Positions 8,969 through 17,270 of a DNA stretch of 64,000 nt are shown here, piece after piece. Origin of the DNA: an uncultured Lachnospira sp. GTDB taxonomy: Bacteria; Bacillota; Clostridia; Lachnospirales; Lachnospiraceae. Location: positions 62,001-126,000 of the forward strand of contig CAJUTV010000003.1 in NCBI GenBank assembly GCA_910589305.1. The letters are read 5' to 3'. The notes beneath the pieces were generated by a model, which saw only the letters and a program-made list of their open reading frames with translations, made no database searches and was not told the origin of the DNA. The position numbers were made by a program, and so were the translations under genes. Position 1 is the first letter of the stretch; the number at the start of each line of letters is the position of its first letter.

Positions 8969-9489
8969 AATTTTTGATAAATAGGAACATATACAAATTG
9001 TAGCGGTAATTGTTCTATAGATATTGTAAAATTGTGTTTATAGGAATATTATTAGAAAAAATTTTGATAGTGTTGCATAGAACAGTAAATTTGGTAAAAT
9101 CATTTTAAGATACCATCCATTTTGATAAAACCTAATCATTTTGAATTGGGTAAACTATTTAGTGTAAATAAGAGAAGTAATAAAAAGCATTTTTTATAAA
9201 ATCTTGGCAAAAAAATTTTTGAATAATGAAAATTTTTTGTTTTGAATACATACAAAAATTGGATAATATTTGTCATATTTTTGATGAAATTTTCGTTGAA
9301 ATTTCGTTATAATTTTGGGATTATTTTCATCAAATTTAAGGGTTATACAAATCGTGGAAGTACAGCAGTTTACTGGGTTACAGGCTTGGCAAAAATTGTC
9401 GAATGTCGCGATATTCTAATATTGCCTTTCAGTCTTTTTGCTATATAATTGAAAACTATGAAAAAATGCAATGGATATGGAGGGTATTA
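8969..9489 (+). other. Long AT-rich spo0A upstream region
   Basis: About 520 bases without a credible gene. A 68-codon frame at 9242-9448 runs through the Spo0A box and has no ribosome-binding site, so I do not call it. GATGAAA near 9280 and TTTCATC near 9328 form an imperfect inverted repeat. The length suggests several promoters, as known for spo0A in bacilli, but no sigma-A or sigma-H promoter could be fixed with confidence. Confidence 0.5.
9396..9403 (+). promoter_or_regulatory. Spo0A-binding site (0A box)
   Basis: TTGTCGAA is a perfect match to the known 0A box. It is followed at once by the related TGTCGCGA (9404-9411), giving a possible tandem site. It lies 87 bases before the spo0A start, consistent with autoregulation by phosphorylated Spo0A. 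Confidence 0.75.
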
Positions 9490-10365
9490 ATGATTATGGA
9501 CAGTATTAGGGTTGCTGTAGCAGATGATAACTGTAATATGTTAATGGTGCTTAAAGAAATCATTGAGGACGAACATGATATGGAAATCATAGGAACTGCT
9601 ATCAATGGAAGACAAATCATAAGAATTATAAAAGAACAAAAACCTGATATCGTTTTGCTTGATATTATTATGCCTGACTATGATGGATTTTTTGTGATGA
9701 ATTCAGTATATGATGATGCTACTATTTTACATAAACCCGTATTTATTATAATTAGTTCTATAGGAAAAGAGTCCATAACAGAGGAAGCCTTTAACAAAGG
9801 CGCCGTATATTATTTTATGAAACCCTTTGATAATAATTCTTTAATAAATAAAATTAGAAAAGTATATGCTACAGAGGAAGAAAAACTTGCAACGGCAAAA
9901 CATAAAGAGAAAAAAACAAAAAATCTGTCCCTAATTCAAAAGAAAATTCCAAAAGTTGAAAATTTAAAAGATAAGAAAGCATCCGAAGAAAGTTTTATTC
10001 TTCCATCCGAACAAGATTTGGAAAACAATATTACCCTAGTCATCCATGATATTGGAATACCTGCCCATATAAAAGGATATCGATATTTAAGAGATTCTAT
10101 TATTTTAACGATAAGAGATAAAAGCGCTATTGACAGTGTGACAAAAGTATTATATCCGACCATTGCAAAAATGTATGAATCTACACCAAGCCGCGTGGAG
10201 AGAGCAATAAGACATGCAATAGAAGTTGCTTGGAATAGAGGAAATACAGATACATTAAATAATTTATTTGGCTATACAATAAGCAATGGGAAGGGCAAAC
10301 CAACTAATTCTGAGTTCATAGCATTAATTGCAGATAAAATAAGACTTGAATACAATTTAAAATAA
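9490..10365 (+). CDS. spo0A: Sporulation master response regulator Spo0A
   Basis: A 291-residue response regulator. The receiver domain has the acidic pair Asp12-Asp13, phosphoacceptor Asp58 in VLLDIIMPD, and the conserved lysine in YYFMKPFD. A Lys-rich linker of about 50 residues leads to the C-terminal DNA-binding domain with the highly conserved PSRVERAIRHAIEVAW recognition helix. It is slightly longer than the 267-residue B. subtilis protein because of the linker. GGAGGG (9479-9484) is 5 bases before ATG 9490; ATG 9496 is the alternative. Phosphorylated Spo0A starts sporulation and binds 0A boxes, one of which lies in its own upstream region. Confidence 0.97.
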   Translation: MIMDSIRVAVADDNCNMLMVLKEIIEDEHDMEIIGTAINGRQIIRIIKEQKPDIVLLDIIMPDYDGFFVMNSVYDDATILHKPVFIIISSIGKESITEEAFNKGAVYYFMKPFDNNSLINKIRKVYATEEEKLATAKHKEKKTKNLSLIQKKIPKVENLKDKKASEESFILPSEQDLENNITLVIHDIGIPAHIKGYRYLRDSIILTIRDKSAIDSVTKVLYPTIAKMYESTPSRVERAIRHAIEVAWNRGNTDTLNNLFGYTISNGKGKPTNSEFIALIADKIRLEYNLK

Positions 10366-10380
10366 TTATATAATAGTGGC

Positions 10381-10442
10381 GTGTATTAAAAGAAATTAAA
10401 ATACCGCTGCCAATTATAATACACGAAAGGCAGCATAAGGAG
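10381..10442 (+). promoter_or_regulatory. Interleaved inverted repeats (possible pseudoknot) before NlpC/P60 gene
   Basis: GTGTATT (10381-10387) pairs with AATACAC (10418-10424). The loop so formed contains GCTGCC (10406-10411), complementary to GGCAGC (10429-10434), which is followed directly by the Shine-Dalgarno ATAAGGAG. The order a-b-a'-b' is that of an H-type pseudoknot and matches the layout of the type-A leaders elsewhere in the window. Confidence 0.45.
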
Positions 10443-10446
10443 AACT

Positions 10447-11469
10447 ATGTATAAGAAAATTTTTAAATCCTTAGTAGCTGTATCCTTGATAACGGCTATT
10501 ATGGGCACTACAGTACTGGCAGATGAAGTTACTGATTTGCAAAATCAGAAAGACCAAAAACAACAAGAGCTTGATAATTATGAAGACGAATTGGCATATA
10601 TTCTGGTGCGCATAGATGAGATGGAACTTGCGCTAGCTCAAAAAAATAATGAGATTGAAGAAGCCCAGAAGGAACTAGCAGAAGCGGAAGAAAAATTAAG
10701 TCTTCAATACAAAGACATGAAATTAAGAATTAAGTATATGTATGAAGACCAATCAAAATCGCTTTCTGAAGTTTTTTTGACTTCTGAGTCTATGAGTGAA
10801 GTTTTAAATAAGACCGAATATGTACAGCAAGTTTATAGCTATGACAGAAATAAGCTAGAAGAGATGTCCAATACGGCAGCAAATATTAAAGAGCTAAAAA
10901 GCAGTCTTGAAAAAGATAAAAATGAATTAACAACCATGACTGAAGAATTGACACAGCAGCAAGCTGTGTTGTACACATCAATTTCAGAATCGAAAGATTC
11001 TCTTGAAGAGTTGACAACAAAACTTAAAAATGCTCAAGAAAAAGCAGCGCGAACCATTGTTGCTTCATCAGCCACATCACAACAAACAGCAAACGTTACC
11101 GTTCCTCCTACAACAGCAAATAATAATTCAGCTTTGGCAAGTCAAGTTGTTGCTGCAGCATATAATTATATTGGTGTTCCTTATGTGTCAGGAGGGGCAA
11201 GTCCATCTGGATTTGATTGTTCTGGATTTACCTCCTATTTATTTGGACAATTTGGAGTATCTTTATCAAGGTCATCTTCGGCACAATCTTATGGCGGAGT
11301 AGCTGTTTCTATGTCAGAAGCACAGCCAGGTGATATTATATGTTATGCAGGACATGTTGCACTTTATGTTGGAAATGGAAGAATCGTACATGCCCCTGTG
11401 CCTGGAAAGACTGTTTGTGAAACTTCTGTTAATATTATGCCTATTACAGGCGTAAGAAGATATTGGTGA
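10447..11469 (+). CDS. Secreted NlpC/P60 peptidoglycan endopeptidase with coiled-coil N-terminus
   Basis: A 340-residue exported cell-wall hydrolase. Residues 1-25 form a signal peptide ending in TVLADE. Residues 30-200 are a long coiled coil of the CwlO/PcsB type, followed by a Ser/Thr/Asn linker. The C-terminal NlpC/P60 domain has catalytic Cys258 in DCSGFTSYLFG, His303 in AGHVALYVG and His315 in RIVHAP. Such proteins cleave stem-peptide bonds during growth and division, and the coiled coil often contacts FtsEX. AAGGAG precedes the ATG. It stands alone between spo0A and glgA. The exact substrate bond is not determined by the sequence. Confidence 0.9.
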   Translation: MYKKIFKSLVAVSLITAIMGTTVLADEVTDLQNQKDQKQQELDNYEDELAYILVRIDEMELALAQKNNEIEEAQKELAEAEEKLSLQYKDMKLRIKYMYEDQSKSLSEVFLTSESMSEVLNKTEYVQQVYSYDRNKLEEMSNTAANIKELKSSLEKDKNELTTMTEELTQQQAVLYTSISESKDSLEELTTKLKNAQEKAARTIVASSATSQQTANVTVPPTTANNNSALASQVVAAAYNYIGVPYVSGGASPSGFDCSGFTSYLFGQFGVSLSRSSSAQSYGGVAVSMSEAQPGDIICYAGHVALYVGNGRIVHAPVPGKTVCETSVNIMPITGVRRYW

Positions 11470-11512
11470 TTATATTTTAGTATAATGCTTTTAGAGCTGA
11501 TTGGAGGAAATT

Positions 11513-12949
11513 ATGAAGAATGTGTTATTTATTGCATCGGAGGCTGTTCCATTTATTAAAACTGGAGGATTAGCTGATGTTGTAGGCTCGCTGCCTAAGT
11601 ATTTTAACAAGGAAGAGTATGATGTAAGGGTTATGCTTCCAAAGTATATCAGTATACCTTGGGAATACAGAGAAAAAATGATTTATAAAACTCATTTTTA
11701 TATTGACCTTGCTTGGCGTTCACAATATGTAGGTGTATTTGAGTTGGAATATAACGGCGTTATCTTTTATTTTATTGATAATGAATTTTATTTTTCTGGT
11801 TCAAAACCTTATAGTTGGATTCATGAAGATATTGAAAAATTTGCTTTCTTTAGCAAAGCAGCTTTATCGGCTATTCCTGTGCTGGGATTTAGACCTGATA
11901 TTATTCACTGCCATGATTGGCAGACTGGATTGATACCAGTATATCTTAAAGAGCGTTTTTCAGAAGGTGAATTTTATAGGGGAATCAAATCTGTAATGAC
12001 CATTCACAACTTAAAATTTCAAGGAATCTGGAATTTGAAAAAAGTAAAAGATATAACAGGATTGCCAGACTATTTCTTTACGCCGGATAAATTGGAAGCA
12101 TTTGATGATGCCAATTATCTAAAAGGAGGCATTGTATATGCAGACCGTGTTACAACGGTAAGTTCAACATATGCAGAAGAAATCAAGACGCCATTTTATG
12201 GAGAACATTTAGATGGATTGATGAATGCCAGAGCAAATTGCCTTAGTGGTATTGTCAATGGTATTGATTATGATTTATACAATCCAGAGACAGACAATAT
12301 GATATTTGCAAAATACAATCAAGTAACATTTCGTAAAGAAAAGTGGAAGAATAAAGTAGGTTTGCAAAAACAGCTTGGTCTTACAGAGGATAAGAACAAG
12401 TTTATGATAGGTATTGTTTCACGTCTTACAGACCAAAAGGGGTTTGATTTGATTGCCTATGTGATGGACCAGATATGCTGTGATGATGTACAATTAGTTG
12501 TACTTGGCACTGGTGAAGAAAAGTATGAAAATATGTTTAGGCATTTTGACTGGAAATATAATGATAGAGTTTCTGCCAATATCTATTATTCCGATGAATT
12601 GTCCCATAAAATTTATGCAGCTTGTGATGCATTTCTTATGCCATCCTTATTTGAGCCTTGCGGATTAAGTCAGTTGATGAGCTTACGATATGGAACGGTT
12701 CCAATTGTTCGTGAGACAGGCGGATTAAAAGATACGGTTGAACCATACAATGAATATGAAAGTACAGGAACAGGATTTTCATTTTCTAATTACAATGCCC
12801 ATGAGATGTTGGGGATTATCAATTATGCAAAGAGCGTATATTATAATAACAAGCGTGAGTGGAATAAAATTGTTGACAGAGCAATGAAAAAAGATTTTTC
12901 ATGGTCTAATTCTGCAAGAAAATATGAAGAATTATACAAGTATATGTAA
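11513..12949 (+). CDS. glgA: Glycogen synthase (ADP-glucose)
   Basis: A 478-residue GT5 glycosyltransferase that extends alpha-1,4-glucan from ADP-glucose. The N-terminal KTGGLADVVGSLPK (16-29) is the ADP-glucose-binding signature. IHCHDWQTGLIPVYLK, GIVNGIDYDLYNP and the C-terminal SLFEPCGLSQLMSLRYG with RETGGLKDTV are all present. TGGAGG (11501-11506) places the start at ATG 11513. No other glycogen gene lies nearby, so glgB, glgC and glgP must be elsewhere if the pathway is complete. Confidence 0.96.
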   Translation: MKNVLFIASEAVPFIKTGGLADVVGSLPKYFNKEEYDVRVMLPKYISIPWEYREKMIYKTHFYIDLAWRSQYVGVFELEYNGVIFYFIDNEFYFSGSKPYSWIHEDIEKFAFFSKAALSAIPVLGFRPDIIHCHDWQTGLIPVYLKERFSEGEFYRGIKSVMTIHNLKFQGIWNLKKVKDITGLPDYFFTPDKLEAFDDANYLKGGIVYADRVTTVSSTYAEEIKTPFYGEHLDGLMNARANCLSGIVNGIDYDLYNPETDNMIFAKYNQVTFRKEKWKNKVGLQKQLGLTEDKNKFMIGIVSRLTDQKGFDLIAYVMDQICCDDVQLVVLGTGEEKYENMFRHFDWKYNDRVSANIYYSDELSHKIYAACDAFLMPSLFEPCGLSQLMSLRYGTVPIVRETGGLKDTVEPYNEYESTGTGFSFSNYNAHEMLGIINYAKSVYYNNKREWNKIVDRAMKKDFSWSNSARKYEELYKYM

Positions 12950-13093
12950 TATGTTTTCTATTTGTTTTATGCTTGGTAAAAGTATATAGCTTAATATATA
13001 AATGTTTTTAACAATTATTATGTTATATGTTGTTATTTTTAATAATACATAGCCACACAGTTACAAAAAAATAAAAAAAATATATAAAAATAC

Positions 13094-13131
13094 TTGCAAT
13101 ATTTGGTTGACTATGATATAGTATCATAGTC
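13094..13131 (+). promoter_or_regulatory. tRNA-Leu promoter overlapped by a perfect palindrome
   Basis: TTGCAA (13094-13099), a 17-base spacer and TATAGT (13117-13122) form a good vegetative promoter with the start point just before the tRNA. The -10 box is the centre of a 23-base perfect palindrome (13109-13131): GACTATGATA, TAG, TATCATAGTC. Such a site could be an operator or a chance feature. Confidence 0.6.
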
Positions 13132-13133
13132 GT

Positions 13134-13216
13134 GCGGATGTGGCGGAATGGCAGACGCAGCAGACTCAAAATCTGCCGGTGGTGACATCGTGCGGGTTCA
13201 AGTCCCGCCATCCGCA
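13134..13216 (+). tRNA. tRNA-Leu (anticodon CAA)
   Basis: Class II tRNA of 83 bases. The acceptor GCGGATG (13134-13140) pairs with CATCCGC (13209-13215), with discriminator A at 13216. The anticodon arm is GCAGA-CTCAAAA-TCTGC, giving anticodon CAA, which reads UUG. A long variable arm and a T arm GCGGG-TTCAAGT-CCCGC follow. CCA is not encoded, so it must be added enzymatically. It has its own promoter and terminator. Confidence 0.97.
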
Positions 13217-13239
13217 TTCAATTATAAGTTTGTAAACTG

Positions 13240-13290
13240 AAAGCTTTATCTTAGAATGGCAAAAGCCATTAGAGATAAAGCTTTTTGTTC
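13240..13290 (+). terminator. Terminator after tRNA-Leu
   Basis: A long hairpin: AAAGCTTTATCT plus AATGGC (13240-13260) pairs with GCCATT plus AGATAAAGCTTT (13265-13284) around AAAA, followed by a T-rich run. Confidence 0.9.
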
Positions 13291-13332
13291 TTATAATAGG
13301 AAATTGAAATTGGAGCAAGAAGAGGAGATATA

Positions 13333-13698
13333 ATGTCCGATTGCAAATATTTTCAAAACTTAATTCATGCTTTTGAAAACGACGAATTGCCGTTAAAAAG
13401 CCGAGAACTATTTGTTGAACATCTTGATAAATGTAAAGATTGTAGGGAAGAATTTGAGATATACTATCTAATAGAATATGGTCTTAATGATACGACTATT
13501 AATTCTAATAATATAAAGTACAAATCTTATATGGATGTATTGGATTTTAAGGGAGTTGTTGAGCGTAAACTAAACGATGCAACACAAGATATTAGGGATA
13601 TAAAAAGCATGAATAATTTTATGAATTTATGTCTGTTTTCTGTAGAAATTATTATGATATTAACAATTGTGGTAATTATGATTATTTTATTTTTTTAA
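13333..13698 (+). CDS. Zinc-finger (zf-HC2-like) membrane protein, possible anti-sigma factor
   Basis: A 121-residue protein. The N-terminal region has Cys4, and His30-x3-Cys34-x2-Cys37 (HLDKCKDC), the zinc-binding pattern of ZAS anti-sigma factors and other zf-HC2 proteins. Residues about 97-121 form a single C-terminal membrane helix, giving a cytoplasmic N-terminus. No sigma-factor gene is adjacent; the next gene, 13 bases on, is polA. It may be an orphan anti-sigma factor or a zinc-binding membrane protein of other function. The start is supported by AGGAG 8 bases upstream. Confidence 0.6.
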   Translation: MSDCKYFQNLIHAFENDELPLKSRELFVEHLDKCKDCREEFEIYYLIEYGLNDTTINSNNIKYKSYMDVLDFKGVVERKLNDATQDIRDIKSMNNFMNLCLFSVEIIMILTIVVIMIILFF

Positions 13699-13711
13699 GG
13701 GGTGGTAAATA

Positions 13712-16390
13712 ATGTCTAAAATAATGCTGATTGATGGACACAGTATTTTAAACAGAGCTTTTTATGGCTTGCCTGATTTGACAAATTTTGAGGGGATTCA
13801 CACCAATGCAATGTTTGGGTTTCTCAATATTATGTTTAAGTTTTTGGAGGAAGAACAGCCAGAGTATTTGACTGTTGCATTTGATGTCAGTGCGCCGACA
13901 TTTAGACATAAGGCATATGCAGATTATAAGGGAACAAGAAAGCCAATGGCAGAAGAATTAAGGCAACAAGTACCCTTAATAAAAGATATACTACATGCTA
14001 TGAATATTTCTACGGTTGAATTGGAAGGATATGAGGCTGATGATATTTTGGGAACAATTGCAGCTCAATGTGAAGCCAATGGAATGGACGTGACAATTAT
14101 ATCAGGAGATAGAGATTTGCTTCAGCTTGCAAAAGAGCATGTTAAAATAAGGATTCCAAAAACCAAAAATAAGGTGACAGAAGTGGAAGATTATCTCCCA
14201 AAAGACGTCTATGAATTATATGGAGTCACTCCTTCTGAATTTATTGATATGAAAGCGTTGATGGGCGATTCTTCGGATAATATACCAGGTGCGCCAGGTG
14301 TTGGTCCAAAGACAGCCTCTGCACTGATTGCAGCTTATCATACGATTGATAATATAATCGAACATATTGAAGAAGTAAAACCGCCAAAAGCAAAAAAAGC
14401 AATTGAAGAACATATTGAACAAGTTCAATTAAGCCGTTTTTTAGCCGAGATTAACACGCATGTTCCAATCTCGTATAAAATTGATGATGCTGTTTTAAAC
14501 GACATATGGAATGAAAAGGCTTATGAGTTGCTGAAACGCTTTAATTTTAAATCGTTATTAAAAAATTTTGACACAGATATAACCAGTGTAAAGACAAAAG
14601 AGCCTTTATTTTATAATCATATTATTCATATTGAGAATCAATCAATGGCGGATGATATATTTAAAAAAGCAAACGATGTGATTGCATCCAATCATAATGT
14701 GGGATTTTATCTCTTATATGAAGAAGGCATTTTATATGGTTTTTCCCTTTGCTTCAATCAGGATTGCGTCTATTTTGCCTTGAAAGGTATCGTTAGTGAG
14801 GATTATATTGCACATCAATTGGTGGAACTTTCAACATATTGTTTATCTGAAACGAGCGGTAAGTTAATTACTATTAATTTAAAAGATGTTTTAAATGTAT
14901 TTGATAAAATGGATATTTATGAAGAAGCATTTGTTGATGTTGGATTAGGGGCTTATCTTATCAGTCCCAATAATGACGGCTATGAGATTGATAAATTAGC
15001 ACTGGATTATTGTCATATGACCGTTGCTTCCCGTTCTGAAATTTTTGGCAAAATGGCCTTTAGCGAAGCATTTATGATAAATATAGATGGTTTGGCAAAG
15101 TATAGTGCTATAGGCAGTTATATATCGCTTTTTGCTTGGGATAATATAAAAAATACATTAATAAAAGAATCAATGTATGATTTATTTAACAAGATTGAGA
15201 TGCCATTGCTCTATGTCCTTTTTTCGATGGAAAAAGAAGGAATTTTAGTAGATAGAGCAGCATTAAAAGCATATGGGGATAAATTGGCAGAGCGTATCAG
15301 CATTATTGAAAATGAAATTTATAAAGAAGCAGGAGAAGAATTTAATATTAATTCTCCAAAACAATTGGGCGTTATGTTGTTTGAAAAGTTAAATATGCCG
15401 CACAGCAAAAAAAATAAGAGCGGATATTCGACAGCAGCAGACGTCTTAGAAAAATTAGCCGTAGATTATCCAATTGTTGAAAAAATATTAGAGTACAGAC
15501 AGCTTACAAAGCTTAAATCAACATATGCAGATGGTTTGGCACAGTATATTGGCAGTGATGAGCGAATACATGGCAAATTTAATCAAACGATTACATCGAC
15601 AGGCAGAATAAGCAGTACAGACCCTAATCTGCAAAATATTCCGATACGAATGGAATTGGGAAAACAGATAAGAAAGGTGTTTATCCCAAAGGAAAATTGT
15701 GTCTTTCTTGATGCCGATTACTCACAGATAGAGCTTCGTATTTTGGCGCATATGTCAGGTGATAAAAAATTGATTGAAGCGTATAATATGGCGGAGGATA
15801 TTCATCGTATCACCGCTTCGCAAGTATTTGGCGTACCTTTTGAGGAAGTGACCGATTTACAGAGGCGTAATGCAAAGGCTGTTAATTTTGGCATTATTTA
15901 TGGGATAAGCTCTTTTGGATTAAGTCAAGATTTAAGTATATCAAAAAAAGAAGCTGCCGAATATATTGAACAGTATTTTAAGACGTATCCAGATATCAAA
16001 GGATTTATTGATTCACTAGTTGAAGAGGCAAAAGAAAAAGGATATTCGCTTACGATGTTTAACAGAAGGCGTCCCATTCCAGAATTGAAATCAAGCAATT
16101 TTGCACAGCGTTCTTTTGGAGAGCGAGTAGCAATGAATTCACCAATTCAAGGGACAGCGGCAGATATTATCAAACTGGCTATGATAAATGTCTATTTGGC
16201 ATTAAAGGAACATCATTTAAAGTCGCGCTTGATTCTTCAAGTACATGATGAACTGCTTGTTGAGACGTATATAGATGAATTAGATGACGTTGAGCGTATT
16301 ATACAAGAGGCGATGGAAAATGCTGCCCATCTAAGAGTTTTATTAGAAGTTGATATGAAAAAGGGAAATAATTGGCTGGAAGCACATTAA
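13712..16390 (+). CDS. polA: DNA polymerase I
   Basis: An 892-residue enzyme for gap filling and primer removal. Residues 1-290 are the 5' nuclease domain (LIDGHSILNRAFYG; LMGDSSDNIPGAPGVG). The middle region corresponds to the 3'-5' exonuclease fold but I do not find the DxE metal-binding motif, so proofreading is probably lost. The polymerase domain holds motif A DADYSQIELRILAHMSG (near 667), motif B RRNAKAVNFGIIYGIS, and motif C QVHDELLVE (near 843). AAGGGG precedes the ATG. It is followed by coaE, a common Firmicute pairing. Confidence 0.97.
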   Translation: MSKIMLIDGHSILNRAFYGLPDLTNFEGIHTNAMFGFLNIMFKFLEEEQPEYLTVAFDVSAPTFRHKAYADYKGTRKPMAEELRQQVPLIKDILHAMNISTVELEGYEADDILGTIAAQCEANGMDVTIISGDRDLLQLAKEHVKIRIPKTKNKVTEVEDYLPKDVYELYGVTPSEFIDMKALMGDSSDNIPGAPGVGPKTASALIAAYHTIDNIIEHIEEVKPPKAKKAIEEHIEQVQLSRFLAEINTHVPISYKIDDAVLNDIWNEKAYELLKRFNFKSLLKNFDTDITSVKTKEPLFYNHIIHIENQSMADDIFKKANDVIASNHNVGFYLLYEEGILYGFSLCFNQDCVYFALKGIVSEDYIAHQLVELSTYCLSETSGKLITINLKDVLNVFDKMDIYEEAFVDVGLGAYLISPNNDGYEIDKLALDYCHMTVASRSEIFGKMAFSEAFMINIDGLAKYSAIGSYISLFAWDNIKNTLIKESMYDLFNKIEMPLLYVLFSMEKEGILVDRAALKAYGDKLAERISIIENEIYKEAGEEFNINSPKQLGVMLFEKLNMPHSKKNKSGYSTAADVLEKLAVDYPIVEKILEYRQLTKLKSTYADGLAQYIGSDERIHGKFNQTITSTGRISSTDPNLQNIPIRMELGKQIRKVFIPKENCVFLDADYSQIELRILAHMSGDKKLIEAYNMAEDIHRITASQVFGVPFEEVTDLQRRNAKAVNFGIIYGISSFGLSQDLSISKKEAAEYIEQYFKTYPDIKGFIDSLVEEAKEKGYSLTMFNRRRPIPELKSSNFAQRSFGERVAMNSPIQGTAADIIKLAMINVYLALKEHHLKSRLILQVHDELLVETYIDELDDVERIIQEAMENAAHLRVLLEVDMKKGNNWLEAH

Positions 16391-16471
16391 GGTCTGTAAG
16401 AAAAATTGTAAATATTTAATTTGACTGCATTTAATAGTGAAAACTTTACAAAATTATTTAGAGGGGAACAA

Positions 16472-17071
16472 ATGAAAGTAATTGGTATAACAGGAGGCGT
16501 TGGATGCGGAAAAACCACCATTATCAATTTGATAAAAGAACATTTAAATCATAAAAAAAATGTGAAATTTACTATTTTAATGACGGATGAGATTTCCAGA
16601 AATTTGTTACAGCCAGAGCAAAAAGCGTATGTTCAAGTTGTTGAATTGTTTGGAGAATCCATAGTAAATAAAGATAAAACGATTCATCGTGGAAAGCTTG
16701 CAGAGATTATATTTAAAAATCCAAATAAAAGAATCGTGTTAAACAGTATTATTCATCCTTTGGTAAAACAAGAAGTCATTAATATAATCAACAATCGGCG
16801 CATAGAAGAATATGATTATGTTTTTATTGAGTCTGCTTTGCTGTATGATGACCACTACGAAGTGTTTTGTGATGAGACTTGGTATATATATGCGCCCAAA
16901 GAACAACGGATTCAACGGTTAAAAGTAAGCCGCAGCTATTCACAAGATAAAATTGAATCAATTATGAAAAGTCAGCTTACAGAACAACAGTTTAGGAACC
17001 AATGTGATGTTGTGATTGATAATGATAAAACATGTGATGATGTAAGGCAACAGCTTGTTAAATTGCTGTAA
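16472..17071 (+). CDS. coaE: Dephospho-CoA kinase
   Basis: A 199-residue P-loop kinase for the last step of coenzyme A synthesis. The P-loop GGVGCGKTT is at residues 8-16. TDEISRNLLQP, HPLVKQEV and ESALLYD follow as in CoaE, and a lid segment with SRSYSQDKIESIMKSQ is near residue 160. GAGGGG (16461-16466) supports ATG 16472; an earlier in-frame start at 16421 lacks a site. It lies 81 bases after polA. Together with coaD at 57 kb the window encodes the last two steps of CoA synthesis. Confidence 0.93.
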   Translation: MKVIGITGGVGCGKTTIINLIKEHLNHKKNVKFTILMTDEISRNLLQPEQKAYVQVVELFGESIVNKDKTIHRGKLAEIIFKNPNKRIVLNSIIHPLVKQEVINIINNRRIEEYDYVFIESALLYDDHYEVFCDETWYIYAPKEQRIQRLKVSRSYSQDKIESIMKSQLTEQQFRNQCDVVIDNDKTCDDVRQQLVKLL

Positions 17072-17088
17072 ATGTGGTAATATTAATA

Positions 17089-17270
17089 GTCAAATCAAAT
17101 ATCTTGCTGTAAGTAATAGGATATTTGACACGCGCGGCAGTTATTGCTTGCGGGGACGTTGGCTATTTGTATCGGAGCTTCAAATAGCCTTGATTGCAGA
17201 TGAAAGCCTGCATATGCAGATTTTTTATGCAATATTTTTGCAACCAAGTTGCTCCAATATGGAGGGAAAT
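17089..17270 (+). promoter_or_regulatory. Hairpin-rich leader of the FtsA-like gene, with type-E repeat
   Basis: This 199-base gap holds several stems. CAAATATC (17096-17103) pairs with GATATTTG (17120-17127), flanked by GTCAAAT/ATTTGAC. GGCTATTTG (17161-17169) pairs with CAAATAGCC (17181-17189). CTCC-AATAT-GGAG just before the start hides the Shine-Dalgarno sequence. The first stem, with CTTGCTGTA in its loop, resembles one before plsX (27100-27135). No terminator-like T-run follows the strongest stems. Confidence 0.5.

Noticed and set aside
9242..9448. A 68-codon plus-strand frame upstream of spo0A
   Set aside because: It lacks a ribosome-binding site, runs across the 0A box, and its composition is that of translated AT-rich DNA.
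13023..13217. A 64-codon minus-strand open frame covering tRNA-Leu
   Set aside because: It is the antisense of a clear tRNA gene and has no ribosome-binding site; its peptide is the familiar artefact of reading a tRNA backwards.
17055..17270. N-terminal extension of the FtsA-like protein
   Set aside because: It reads through strong hairpins, and GGAGGG sits correctly before ATG 17271.
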